DNA from: Streptomyces sp. NBC_01723
GTDB lineage: Bacteria; Actinomycetota; Actinomycetes; Streptomycetales; Streptomycetaceae
Reading direction: 5' to 3'
Assembly (NCBI RefSeq): GCF_036246005.1
Contig: NZ_CP109171.1
Location: forward strand, 5,506,001 to 5,570,000
Length of the DNA: 64,000 bases
The notes beneath the pieces were generated by a model. The model saw only the letters and a list, made by a program, of their open reading frames with translations. It was not told the origin of the DNA and ran no database searches. Positions 50,074 through 59,087 of this stretch are shown one piece after another. The position numbers were made by a program, and so were the translations under genes. Numbering within the stretch: position 1 is the stretch's first letter; every line of letters begins with the position of its first letter.

Positions 50074-51440
50074 TTGCTCACCACCTGGTTGTCGGTGGCC
50101 TCCTTGAGCGCCTCGTCGTACCCGCGCGCCGCCTCCTCGACCGACAGGTCGCCGGTCGTCACGCCCTCCATCGCCTCCTGGATGGCCACCGACACCTTCG
50201 GGTACGCCGGGTACGCGGGCCGGTAGTGGGTGCTCTCGACCAGGTCGGTGAAGAACTTGATGCCGGGCTGGGCGTCGACGTACGCGGGATCGTTCGCGAC
50301 GTCCTCGCGGACCGCGATGCCGGAGTTGGCGATGTACCACTTCTGGGCGTTGGCCCTGGTCTGCATCGTCTTGACGAAGTCGAAGGCCAGGTCCGGATTG
50401 GCCGCCTTGGCCGGGATCGACCAGGCCCAGCCGCCGGACATGCTCACCTTGCCGGGCGCCTGGCCGTTCTGCGTCGGCATGGCCGCCAGGCCCAGCTCCT
50501 TCGACCACTCGGGCCACTCGTGCCCGCTGCCCTCCAGCCAGTCCTGCGGCAGCCAGGAGCCGTCCAGGGCGATGCCGAGCTTGCCCTGCGGCAGCAGCTC
50601 ACCGCGGACGGCGGTGCCGAAGTTGGGGTCGAGGGCGTCGGAGACCTCCGGGCCGAGCTTCTCCTTGTACACGCTCTCGACGAAGGCGAGGGAGTCCTCG
50701 AACCCCTTCCCCGCCGCGATCCACTTCTTGCCGTCCTTGTCGTACAGCGGGTCCGTGGTCCCGTCGTTCGTGCCGTACAGCAGCATCTCGAAGCCCTGCA
50801 TGGTGGCCGCTTCACCGGCCGGCTTGCCGGTGTACACGTTGATCGGGGTGACGCCGGGGACCTTCTCCTTGATGGCGCGGGCGGCGTCGAGGACCTCGGC
50901 CCACGTCTTCGGCTGCCAGTCGGCGGGCAGCCCGGCCTTGGCGAAGACGTCCTTGCTGAACCACAGCCCGCGGGTGTCGGTGCCGTCCGGGACGCCGTAC
51001 GTCTTGCCGTCCTCGCCCGCGGTCGCCGCCTTGGCCGTGTCGATGAACTGGTCCCAGTCCTTCCACTTCTCCAGGTACGGGTCGAGAGGCTTCAAGTACC
51101 CGCTGGTGATGTCGGAGTTGATGAGGAAGGTGTCCTCGTAGACGAGGTCCGGCGCGGTCTTGGGGGAGCGGAGCATCTGCTGGAGCTTGGTGTAGTACTC
51201 CGAGTCCGGGGCCTTGATGGGGACGAGTTCGACCTTCTTCCCCGGGTTGGCCTTCTCGAACTGCTTCTTGATGTCGGCGAGATACGTGTCCATCACCTTG
51301 ATGGAGTTGTCCGTCGACTGTTTGAAGGAGACCTTCACCGTGTCCGGATCACTGCCGGAGCCGCTTCCGCAGGCGGCGATCGCCGTGGAGGTGAGCGCGG
51401 TGAGGGTGAACAGAGCGGTGAACCGGAAGCTGGGACGCAC
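50070..51440 (-). CDS. Sugar-binding lipoprotein of ABC importer
   Basis: A 456-residue extracellular solute-binding protein (family 1). The signal peptide ends in the lipobox TAIAAC (cleavage before Cys), followed by GSGSGSD. Later motifs such as VYEDTFLINSDITSGYLKPLD and KVSMSGGWAWSIP are typical of oligosaccharide-binding members. I chose the GTG at 51440, eight bases after AGGAGG; the GTG at 51446 is too close to it. The sugar is unknown and no glycosidase is adjacent. Confidence 0.9.
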   Translation of the reverse strand: MRPSFRFTALFTLTALTSTAIAACGSGSGSDPDTVKVSFKQSTDNSIKVMDTYLADIKKQFEKANPGKKVELVPIKAPDSEYYTKLQQMLRSPKTAPDLVYEDTFLINSDITSGYLKPLDPYLEKWKDWDQFIDTAKAATAGEDGKTYGVPDGTDTRGLWFSKDVFAKAGLPADWQPKTWAEVLDAARAIKEKVPGVTPINVYTGKPAGEAATMQGFEMLLYGTNDGTTDPLYDKDGKKWIAAGKGFEDSLAFVESVYKEKLGPEVSDALDPNFGTAVRGELLPQGKLGIALDGSWLPQDWLEGSGHEWPEWSKELGLAAMPTQNGQAPGKVSMSGGWAWSIPAKAANPDLAFDFVKTMQTRANAQKWYIANSGIAVREDVANDPAYVDAQPGIKFFTDLVESTHYRPAYPAYPKVSVAIQEAMEGVTTGDLSVEEAARGYDEALKEATDNQVVSK

Positions 51441-51517
51441 GGACACGACCTCCTACGGGCACGACACTGTGGCCGGGACGGCTGCTCGGCGAACGTAAGA
51501 GGAGTGGTCTAGTCAGG

Positions 51518-53467
51518 TCAATGCTCCTGCGAGTGGGGATTCCGCGAAGCCCGAGCGCGGACTTGGGCTGCTTCGGTGAGGGCGTTGGCGCGGGTGTAGG
51601 CGTCTGAGGCCTGGAGGTAGGCGGCGCGGGCCTCGACGAGGCGGTGGGCCGCCTCGTGAGCGAGGGCAAGGTTGAGAAGGGTCTGCCCCTCGCCGTACCA
51701 GTCCTCGAACTCTCGGCAGATCTCGAGATCCTTCTCGCATGCCTCGATCGCCTCGTCCAACCGGCCCACCTTGCGCAGGGCGAGGCCGAGGTTGTTCCAC
51801 GCCATACCCTCGCCATGGCGATCCCCGGTGGCTTGGTGCAGGTCGCGGGCGCGGATGTGGGCTTCGATCGCCTCCTCCGCTCGCCCCGTCTCGTCCAGGG
51901 CATTGCCGAGGTTGTTCCACGCGATGGCCTCGCTGTGGGGATTCTCAGCGGCTTGGTGCAGGTCGCGGGCGCGGATGTGGGCCTCGATCGCCTCCTCCGC
52001 CCTGCCCGCCTGCTGAAGTGCGAGCCCACAGTTGTTCCACGCGATGGCCTCGCCCCGGAGGTCTCCGGCAGCCCGGTACAGGTCGCGGGCGCTGTTGTGG
52101 GCCTCGATCGCTTCCACGTCGCGGCCCGCCCGCCGCAGGGCGAGCCCCAGGTGGTCCCACGCGATGGCCTCGCCCAACCCGTTTCCGACGAGGCGCGCGG
52201 ACTCCCGCGCGGTTTCCGCGACGGTGATCCAGTCGTCGAAGTATCGCCGCCAGGCGAGGTACTCCCCGAGGCACGGTGCCAGCCGCAGAGTTCCGTGCGC
52301 GAACCGCTCCTCCCACCCCCATCCCACGATCGCGACCAGACTCGCTCGCTCCGAGTCCATCCATGCCAATGCCTGTTCCCGGTCGTCGAACCACTCCGGC
52401 TCCGCCGCTCCCGGCAGCCACCGCAACCGGTCATCAGCTGCATTCGCCCACCGCAGGTAGAACGCCAGCACCCGATCCCGCGCCGCGTCACCCTCCTCGC
52501 GCAACCTCGCGTCCGCCGCCACCACACCTGCGCCGAATCCACGCACCAGGTCGTGCAACCGCCAGCGTATGTCGCAGGTCGTCCCGTTGTTGTTGCCCAC
52601 CGGGATGACGAGATGTCTGGCTGCCAGGTGCTCCAACAGTGACAGCACGCTCTCGGTGTCGAGGTCGGCAAGGGCAGTGATCGCCCGCGTGCTGGTATCC
52701 GCCTCCGGCGCGAGGCACAGCAGGCGCAACAGCCGGGCCTGATCGGGTGGCAAGCGGCGATAGGAGGTCTCCAGCACGGGCCGTAGGGCGAGCGGGCGTC
52801 CAAAGAGGTCGGTTCCGGGGCTGCCGTGGTCGAGGACGGCCGTCGCGTCCCCGGCCTCCCGAATCTCGGTCACCAGAGACGCGATGTCCCGATGGCGACG
52901 CCGACGCAGCACCCCCGCCGCGATTTGGAGGGCCAGCGGCAAGTGGCCGCACAGATCCGCCAGTTCACGCAAGGCGCCGGGCTCACGCACCGGACGTTCG
53001 TCCCGTTCGTCCGTGTCGTGCAGAGCGCGGGCCACGAGGGCGACGGATTCGTCCGGATCGAGTTTCTCCAGGTCGATCACGCGTAGCGGAAGGGCGTCTG
53101 GACGGTCCCGGGAGGTGATGAGCACCCGGTGATGGTCCGTGCCGGGCAGCAGCGGAAGGTACTGGGCGGGATCCGAGGCATTGTCCAGGATCAGCAGCAT
53201 CCGGTCCCGTCGTTCGACGAGCAGCGCGCGGTACGCGTCGTACTGGCGGTCCGTCGTCGGGGGCAGCTCCCCGTCCCGTACGCCGAGCGCGTCGAGCAGC
53301 GCCAGTACCGCCTGATCCGCGGTGACCGGGGTCTCGTCGTACCCGCGCAGGTCAACGAAGAGCGTCCCGCCCGGGAACCAGCCCCGCGCGCGGGCCCGGT
53401 GCGCGGCCTCCACCGCCAGAGCGGTCTTGCCGACGCCGCCCATCCCCGTGACGGCGAAGATGAGCAC
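51518..53467 (-). CDS. NB-ARC ATPase with TPR repeats (STAND); C-terminal half of a frame-split PNP-NB-ARC-TPR gene
   Basis: A STAND-class signalling NTPase (649 codons from the first GTG). Walker A VTGMGGVGKTALAVEAA, Walker B RMLLILDNA, VLITSRDR, the GLPL-like CGHLPLALQIAAG and the MHD-like WRLHDLVRG are all intact. They are followed by five TPR-like repeats of exactly 40 residues (EAIAWNNLGLAL...EAIEAH). The GTG at 53467 puts the P-loop only seven residues from the end and has no ribosome-binding site. Homologous sequence (PPGFTGRSAELDRLLPHLSP) continues upstream in frame to at least 53600, yet no ATG/GTG/TTG occurs until a stop near 53800. Translation must therefore come by frameshift from the phosphorylase frame, or the gene is a frameshifted pseudogene. 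Confidence 0.85.
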   Translation of the reverse strand: MLIFAVTGMGGVGKTALAVEAAHRARARGWFPGGTLFVDLRGYDETPVTADQAVLALLDALGVRDGELPPTTDRQYDAYRALLVERRDRMLLILDNASDPAQYLPLLPGTDHHRVLITSRDRPDALPLRVIDLEKLDPDESVALVARALHDTDERDERPVREPGALRELADLCGHLPLALQIAAGVLRRRRHRDIASLVTEIREAGDATAVLDHGSPGTDLFGRPLALRPVLETSYRRLPPDQARLLRLLCLAPEADTSTRAITALADLDTESVLSLLEHLAARHLVIPVGNNNGTTCDIRWRLHDLVRGFGAGVVAADARLREEGDAARDRVLAFYLRWANAADDRLRWLPGAAEPEWFDDREQALAWMDSERASLVAIVGWGWEERFAHGTLRLAPCLGEYLAWRRYFDDWITVAETARESARLVGNGLGEAIAWDHLGLALRRAGRDVEAIEAHNSARDLYRAAGDLRGEAIAWNNCGLALQQAGRAEEAIEAHIRARDLHQAAENPHSEAIAWNNLGNALDETGRAEEAIEAHIRARDLHQATGDRHGEGMAWNNLGLALRKVGRLDEAIEACEKDLEICREFEDWYGEGQTLLNLALAHEAAHRLVEARAAYLQASDAYTRANALTEAAQVRARASRNPHSQEH

Positions 53468-53615
53468 GGGCAGTGCCGCGGTGTCGTCCTCGCCGGGGGA
53501 GAGGTGCGGAAGCAGACGGTCCAGCTCGGCCGACCGGCCGGTGAAGCCCGGGGGCCGGGGCGGGAGCGTGGCGCTCGCTCGCGGTACGGGGCCGTGAGCG
53601 GCACCCCTGCCGTTC

Positions 53616-54476
53616 CTACCCCTGGCTGCCGGTGACGGGCCCGTGAAAGGTGCCGCCCCGGAAGTCGATGTGGTCTCCGCCGTACGTCGCCGTGCCGTCG
53701 CCGCGTCGTTGGGGACCCTCCTCGGAGTCGGAGGCGCCGGGGGAGGAAGCCTCGCGGGGCCGGTGCTTGTGCAGGACCGCCGTCGTCACCGCCGCGGCCT
53801 GCGCGGCGGCGCGCTGCTGCGAACCCGAGGCGTCGGCCCTGTGCTTGCCGGCGTCGGCCCGGTCGCTGATGCCCCGGACCACCAGGGCGGGCAACTGGCC
53901 GTTCAGGTGGGCCGCCCGGAGCGCCCCGGAGCCCTCCATCTCGATCGCGCCCGCGTCGTTGTAGTTCCCGCGGATGAACCGGGCGATCTCGGACTCCGCG
54001 TCCGCCAGGACGACGTCGCCCGTGGCGATCGGCATGAAGTGGGCCCGCACGTCGGGCATGTCCCGTACGGCGGAACGGGCCGCCTGCTCCAGCGCGTGCG
54101 AGCCCGGCAGTGCCTTCGGCCGGACCAGGAAACCCTCCGGCGTCTGCTTGCCCCCGTGGATCTCGTACACCTGCGTGCCCACGACGACGTCGCCGATCTC
54201 GACGTCGTCCTTGAGGCTGCCGGCGACTCCGACGAAGAACACGGCCTCGGGGCGCAGCCAGTTGATGAGCTGGGTGGTGAGTGCGGCGGCCTGCTCGGCG
54301 CCCATGCCCAGTTCGGCGAGGGCGACGTGCCAGGGGGTGCCCGGCAGCCGTCCCCGTTCGACGCGGGTCCCGTCCCGGTGCACCAGTTCCTCCCGCTCCT
54401 CGGCGTGCGCGCGGACGGCGGCGTATTCGAGGGGGAGTGCGGTCAGCACCAGAGCGGTGGGCTGGATGTCCGGCAT
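53616..54476 (-). CDS. Nucleoside phosphorylase / MTAN-like effector domain (N-terminal half of the split STAND gene)
   Basis: A 286-residue PNP_UDP_1 (MTA/SAH nucleosidase-type) domain. The conserved strands FFVGVAGSLKDDVEIGDVVV, the substrate Glu in AIEMEGSG, and VRGISDRAD are present, so it is probably catalytic. Its C-terminus GGDHIDFRGGTFHGPVTGSQ matches, in my memory, the N-terminal motif of actinomycete NB-ARC/TPR proteins, which continues in the +1 frame at 53615. A GGGG tract (53619-53622 on the complement) directly precedes the TAG. Removing one G would fuse both halves. I chose the ATG at 54476, six bases after a TAACTT box; an ATG at 54482 is the alternative. Confidence 0.85.
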   Translation of the reverse strand: MPDIQPTALVLTALPLEYAAVRAHAEEREELVHRDGTRVERGRLPGTPWHVALAELGMGAEQAAALTTQLINWLRPEAVFFVGVAGSLKDDVEIGDVVVGTQVYEIHGGKQTPEGFLVRPKALPGSHALEQAARSAVRDMPDVRAHFMPIATGDVVLADAESEIARFIRGNYNDAGAIEMEGSGALRAAHLNGQLPALVVRGISDRADAGKHRADASGSQQRAAAQAAAVTTAVLHKHRPREASSPGASDSEEGPQRRGDGTATYGGDHIDFRGGTFHGPVTGSQG

Positions 54477-54509
54477 AGTCATAAGTTACCGCTGGGAGAA
54501 GGGGTTCGA

Positions 54510-55049
54510 GTGCCGGAACAGGACGTCACCGTCGGGCAGTTGCTGCTCGCCGAGTACGAGAGCGTGAAGAGTGAGCAGAGGGCGAGGATCGGGTTCCGGG
54601 ACAACCTCCTCTACGTGACACTCGCGGTCGTGGCGGCCGTCGTCGCCGCGACGGCCCAGGCGAAGCAGCCGTCGATGCTGCTGGCGCTGCCGCCGGTGTG
54701 CGTCGTGCTCGGATGGACCTATCTCGTCAACGACGAGAAGATCTCCGCGATCGGGCTCTACGTCCGGGACGATCTGGGCCCCCGGCTGGCCGCCCTCGCG
54801 GCACACGGGGCCGGTTTCACGACGTTCGGGTGGGAGGCGTACCACCGTGGCGACACCCGGCGCCGGTCCCGCAAGGCGATACAGACCCTGATCGACCTGA
54901 CGGCGTTCTGCGCGGTACCGCTGGCCGCTCTGATCGTCTTCTGGTCCAACGGCGACGTCGGAGGCCTGCTCGTCGGGGTCTCGGCGCTGGAGGCGCTCGC
55001 GGTGGCGGGGCTCGCCTCGCAGGTGGTGCGGTACGCGAGGGCGGCGTGA
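54510..55049 (+). CDS. Small membrane protein of unknown function, divergent to the STAND locus
   Basis: A 179-residue protein. An N-terminal amphipathic region (GQLLLAEYESVKSEQRARIGFRDN) leads into two pairs of hydrophobic helices (LLYVTLAVVAAVVAATA, MLLALPPVCVVLGWTYLV, then FCAVPLAALIVFW, ALEALAVAGLASQVV). The linker has a conserved-looking DEKISAIGLYVRDDLGP. The GTG at 54510 has GAGAAGGGG just upstream. It shares a 33-bp divergent region with the phosphorylase gene, so joint regulation is likely. I do not recognise a function. Confidence 0.75.
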   Translation: MPEQDVTVGQLLLAEYESVKSEQRARIGFRDNLLYVTLAVVAAVVAATAQAKQPSMLLALPPVCVVLGWTYLVNDEKISAIGLYVRDDLGPRLAALAAHGAGFTTFGWEAYHRGDTRRRSRKAIQTLIDLTAFCAVPLAALIVFWSNGDVGGLLVGVSALEALAVAGLASQVVRYARAA

Positions 55050-55080
55050 GCGCGAGCAGGGGATGCCTGCGGCCGGCCCG

Positions 55081-55767
55081 CTACCGGCCCCGTGCCCACC
55101 GATAGACCAACTCCGGTCGCCCCACCTGGCCGTACTGCGGGCTCCGCCCCGCCCGCCCCGCGTCCACCAGGTGTTCCAGGTAACGCCGGGCCGTGATCCG
55201 GGAGATGCCCACCGCCTCCGCGACCCCGGCCGCCGTCAGGCCCTCCTGAGAGCCGCGCAGGGCGCCCGTGACGCGTTCCAGGGTCGGTCCGCTCAGGCCC
55301 TTCGGCAGGGCGGCCGGGCCGGGGGCGCGGAGGGTCGCCAGGGCGCGGTCGACCTCGTCCTGGCCGCTCGCCTCGCCGGCCGTGCCGCGGAACTCCGCGT
55401 ACCGGACGAGCCGGTCCCGCAGGGTGGCGAAGGTGAACGGCTTCAGCACGTACTGGACGACGCCCAGCGACACGCCCTCCCGCACGACCGTCAGGTCCCG
55501 CGCCGACGTCACCGCTATCACGTCGGTGTGATGTCCGGCCGCCCGCAGCGAACGGGCCAGCTGCAGCCCGTGCACGTCCGGCAGGTGCAGGTCCAGCAGG
55601 AGCAGGTCCACCGGCGTACGGTCCAGCAGGCGCCGCGCCTCCGCCCCGGTGTGCGCCTTGCCGACGGCGACGAACCCGGGGACCCGGCCGACGTACATCA
55701 CGTGCGCGTCGGCGGCGACCGGGTCGTCCTCGACGACCAGGACCCGGATGGGCTGCTCCTCGGTCAT
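55081..55767 (-). CDS. CitB/DcuR-family response regulator
   Basis: A 228-residue regulator of the citrate/C4-dicarboxylate type. The receiver has the acidic VVEDDP, Asp59 in LLLLDLHLPD, VTSARD and the lysine in VLKPFTF. The C-terminal DNA-binding domain contains AAGVAEAVGISRITARRYLEHL. The start overlaps the stop of the kinase gene (ATGA at 55764-55767). The divergent dicarboxylate symporter at 57586 is the likely target. Confidence 0.91.
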   Translation of the reverse strand: MTEEQPIRVLVVEDDPVAADAHVMYVGRVPGFVAVGKAHTGAEARRLLDRTPVDLLLLDLHLPDVHGLQLARSLRAAGHHTDVIAVTSARDLTVVREGVSLGVVQYVLKPFTFATLRDRLVRYAEFRGTAGEASGQDEVDRALATLRAPGPAALPKGLSGPTLERVTGALRGSQEGLTAAGVAEAVGISRITARRYLEHLVDAGRAGRSPQYGQVGRPELVYRWARGR

Positions 55768-57431
55768 GCGGAGCCTCCCGAGTCCGGTCTGCCCGCCACG
55801 GTGGCCGGCGTCGCCGTGCCGCCCCAGGCATCGCCCAGCGGCAGCCGCGCCTCGAAGCGGGCGCCGCCGCCCTCGGCCTCCGTGACCGTGAGGGTGCCGC
55901 CGTGCCGTCGTACCGCCTGGCGCACCAGAGCCAGGCCCAGGCCCCGGCCGCCCTCACCGGACGGCTTCGTGGAGAAGCCCCGCTGGAAGACCAGGTCGGC
56001 ATGGGCGGGATGGACCCCGGCCCCCGTGTCCGACACCCGCATCACCAGCTCGGAACCGTCCCCCGCCGGCTCGGTGTACGCCGCCACCGTCACCCGCGAG
56101 GGCACCGCGCCCTGCGCCGCGTCCACCGCGTTGTCCACCAGGTTGCCCAGGATCGTCACCAGGTCCCTGGCGGGCAGCGACGGCGGCAGCAGACCGTCGT
56201 CCAGCCGGCTCTCCCGCGACACCACCAGCTCCACTCCCCGCTCGTTCGCCTGCGCCGTCTTGCCCAGCAGCAGCGCCGCCAGCACCGGCTCGCCGACCGC
56301 CGCCACCACCTGGTCGGTGAGCGCCTGCGCCAGCTCCAGCTCGGCCGTCGCGAACTCCACGGCCTCCTCCGCGCGCCCCAGCTCGATCAGCGAGACGACC
56401 GTGTGCAGCCGGTTCGCGGCCTCGTGCGCCTGCGAGCGCAGCGCCTGCGTGAACCCGCGCTCGGAGTCCAGCTCGCCCGTCAGCGACTGCAGCTCGGTCA
56501 CGTCCCGCAGCGTCACCACCGTGCCCCGCCGCTCACCGCCGGAGACCGGCGAGGTGTTGACGACCAGCACCCGCTCGGCCGCCAGGTGCACCTCGTCCAC
56601 TCGGGGCTCCGACGCCAGCAGCGCCCCCGTCAGCTGCGCCGGCAGCCCGAGGTCCGCCACCGAGGCGCCCACCACGTCACCGGTCACGCCCAGCAGCTCC
56701 CGTCCACCGTCGTTGATCAGCGCGACCCGGTGCTGCCCGTCCAGCATCAGCAGCCCCTCGCGCACCGCGTGCAGCGCGGCCTGATGGTAGTCGTGCATCC
56801 GGCTCAGCTCGTCCGCGTTCATGCCGTGCGTGTGCCGGCGCAGCCGGGCGTTGATCACGTACGTGCCGACCGCGCCGAGCAGCAGCGCCCCGGCCGCCAC
56901 CCCCGTCAGGGCGGTGAGCTGCTCCTGCGCCCGCTTGCTGATCTCCTCGACCTTGATCCCGGCACTGACCAGTCCGACCACCCGGTCCCCGTCCAGGACC
57001 GGCGTGACCGCCCGCACCGAGGGCCCGAGCGTGCCCGTGTAGGTCTCCGTGAAGGTCTCGCCCCGCTGCGCGCGCTCGATGTGCCCCTGGAAGGGGTGGC
57101 CGATTTGCGCCGGGTCGGGATGGGTCCAGCGGATGCCGTACGGATCCATGATCGTCACGAAGTCCACGTCGGTGTCCCGCATGACCCGCACCGCGTACGG
57201 CTGGAGCCGCGCCGTCGGATCCGGCGTGCCGATCGCCGCCACCACGGACGGCGAGTCCGCGATGGCCAGCGACACCGCCCTGGCCTGCCGCCCGGCCGCG
57301 TCCTGTGCCTGCCCCCGGTCGCTGATCCAGCTGAACAGCGCGTACCCGACCACGACGACCGCTATCAGTACGGCCTGCATGGCGAAGAGCTGCCCGGCCA
57401 GGCTTCGGGGTCTCGGGACGTGGAGGTGCAT
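55764..57431 (-). CDS. CitA/DcuS-family sensor histidine kinase
   Basis: A 555-residue kinase. Membrane spans at about 15-36 and 172-194 flank an extracellular PAS-like (sCache) domain with DVDFVTIMDPYGIRWTHPDP and AVTPVLDGDRVVGLVSAG, the pattern that binds di/tricarboxylates. A cytoplasmic PAS domain follows (215-310), the phospho-accepting His336 in LRSQAHEAANRLHT, then LGNLVDNAVDAA and GGRGLGLALV. The ATG at 57431 has GGAGGGAG upstream. Operon with the regulator and divergent from the symporter. Confidence 0.93.
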   Translation of the reverse strand: MHLHVPRPRSLAGQLFAMQAVLIAVVVVGYALFSWISDRGQAQDAAGRQARAVSLAIADSPSVVAAIGTPDPTARLQPYAVRVMRDTDVDFVTIMDPYGIRWTHPDPAQIGHPFQGHIERAQRGETFTETYTGTLGPSVRAVTPVLDGDRVVGLVSAGIKVEEISKRAQEQLTALTGVAAGALLLGAVGTYVINARLRRHTHGMNADELSRMHDYHQAALHAVREGLLMLDGQHRVALINDGGRELLGVTGDVVGASVADLGLPAQLTGALLASEPRVDEVHLAAERVLVVNTSPVSGGERRGTVVTLRDVTELQSLTGELDSERGFTQALRSQAHEAANRLHTVVSLIELGRAEEAVEFATAELELAQALTDQVVAAVGEPVLAALLLGKTAQANERGVELVVSRESRLDDGLLPPSLPARDLVTILGNLVDNAVDAAQGAVPSRVTVAAYTEPAGDGSELVMRVSDTGAGVHPAHADLVFQRGFSTKPSGEGGRGLGLALVRQAVRRHGGTLTVTEAEGGGARFEARLPLGDAWGGTATPATVAGRPDSGGSA

Positions 57432-57585
57432 GCCGTCAGTCTCCCTCCTGGCCGGATCGTGAACTCAATGAACGCAAGGGTGACCGCCCTCACACGCCGG
57501 GAGATAGTCACCGCATCCCCGATACAAACCCCCGGACGTGAGCCGCACGCCGGTGATGCCGACGACGTCGTCAAGGAGGGCCGCC

Positions 57586-58977
57586 GTGACCAGCAAAGCC
57601 GCTACGGCACCTGCCGCACCCAAAGCCAAGCGAGACCGCACGCACTATCTCTACATCGCGGTGATCATCGCGGTCGCCCTCGGTATCGCGGTGGGTCTGA
57701 TCGCTCCGGACTTCGCCACCGAGCTGAAGCCCCTGGGCACCGGCTTCGTGAACCTGATCAAGATGATGATCTCGCCGATCATCTTCTGCACGATCGTGCT
57801 GGGCATCGGATCGGTGCGCAAGGCCGCCAAGGTCGGCGCGGTCGGCGGGATCGCGCTGGTCTACTTCCTGGTGATGTCGCTGGTGGCGCTCGCCATCGGC
57901 CTGATCGTCGGCAACATCCTGGACCCGGGCACGGGCCTCGCGGTCACCGACGCCGTCAAGGAGACCGGCCAGGCGCAGGTCGACGCGGAGGCCAAGGGCA
58001 CCGTCGACTTCCTGATGGGCATCATCCCGACGACCATCGTCTCCGCGTTCACCGCCGGCGAGGTCCTCCAGACCCTGCTGATCGCCCTGCTGTGCGGCTT
58101 CGCCCTGCAGGCCATGGGGTCCGCCGGGCAGCCCGTCCTGCGCGGCATCGAGCACATCCAGCGGCTGGTCTTCCGCGTCCTGGCCATGATCATGTGGGCC
58201 GCCCCGGTCGGCGCCTTCGGTGCCATCGCGGCCGTCACCGGATCGGCCGGCGTCGAAGCGCTGAAGAGCCTGGCCGTGCTGATGCTCGGCTTCTACGTGA
58301 CCTGCTTCCTCTTCCTCTTCCTCGTGCTGGGCGCGATGCTGCGCCTGGTCGCCGGGGTGAACGTCCTTACGCTCTTCAAGTACCTGGGCCGCGAGTTCCT
58401 GCTGATCCTGTCCACGTCCTCGTCGGAGTCGGCGCTGCCGCGCCTGATCGCCAAGATGGAGCACCTGGGCGTCAGCAAGCCGGTGGTCGGCATCACCGTC
58501 CCGACCGGCTACTCCTTCAACCTCGACGGCACCATGATCTACATGACCATGGCCTCGCTGTTCATCGCCGACGCCATGGGTACGCCGATGTCCATCGGCG
58601 AGCAGATCCCGCTGCTGCTCTTCCTGCTGGTGGCCTCCAAGGGCGCCGCCGGTGTCTCGGGCGCCGGTCTCGCCACGCTGGCCGGCGGCCTCTCCTCGCA
58701 CAAGCCCGCCCTGGTGGACGGCATCGGCCTGATCGTCGGCATCGACCGCTTCATGAGCGAGGCCCGTGCCCTGACCAACTTCGGCGGCAACGCGGTGGCC
58801 ACGGTCCTGATCGGCACCTGGACCAAGGAGATCGACAAGGAGCGGGTGAACGAGGTGCTCGCCGGCCGGGCCCCCTTCGACGAGAAGACCCTGCTGGACG
58901 ACCACGGCGCCGACGACGCCGACGACGCACCCGACCTGCCCGAGCAGGGCGGCGAGAAGGAGCTGGCGCGGGCCTGA
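57586..58977 (+). CDS. dctA: C4-dicarboxylate:cation symporter (DctA family)
   Basis: A 463-residue DAACS-family transporter for malate, succinate or fumarate. The transport motifs are present: LGTGFVNLIKMMISPIIFC, the serine-rich re-entrant loop LSTSSSESALPRL, and TGYSFNLDGTMIYMT. The GTG at 57586 follows AAGGAGGG by five bases. Upstream in-frame starts at 57538 and 57556 add a basic, unconserved leader. The divergent CitA/CitB-like pair probably induces it in response to its substrate. Confidence 0.93.
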   Translation: MTSKAATAPAAPKAKRDRTHYLYIAVIIAVALGIAVGLIAPDFATELKPLGTGFVNLIKMMISPIIFCTIVLGIGSVRKAAKVGAVGGIALVYFLVMSLVALAIGLIVGNILDPGTGLAVTDAVKETGQAQVDAEAKGTVDFLMGIIPTTIVSAFTAGEVLQTLLIALLCGFALQAMGSAGQPVLRGIEHIQRLVFRVLAMIMWAAPVGAFGAIAAVTGSAGVEALKSLAVLMLGFYVTCFLFLFLVLGAMLRLVAGVNVLTLFKYLGREFLLILSTSSSESALPRLIAKMEHLGVSKPVVGITVPTGYSFNLDGTMIYMTMASLFIADAMGTPMSIGEQIPLLLFLLVASKGAAGVSGAGLATLAGGLSSHKPALVDGIGLIVGIDRFMSEARALTNFGGNAVATVLIGTWTKEIDKERVNEVLAGRAPFDEKTLLDDHGADDADDAPDLPEQGGEKELARA

Positions 58978-59049
58978 CCCCGAGGCCCGGCCCGCACGCT
59001 CCGGGCGGCTGAGGTGCTCCCCCCGTTGCTCAGCCGCCCGGTCCCCCCA

Positions 59050-59087
59050 CAAGAGGCCCCGCGCCCCCCCCGGCGCCGGGCCTCTTG
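59050..59087. terminator. Terminator after dctA
   Basis: CAAGAGGCCC (59050-59059) pairs with GGGCCTCTTG (59078-59087). The inner GCGCC/GGCGC can extend the stem around a C-rich loop. The right arm abuts the MerR promoter. Confidence 0.8.

Noticed and set aside
48257..51440. Dedicated ATPase for the sugar importer
   Set aside because: No nucleotide-binding subunit is encoded between 47439 and 51518. A shared ATPase such as MsiK elsewhere in the genome is the usual solution.
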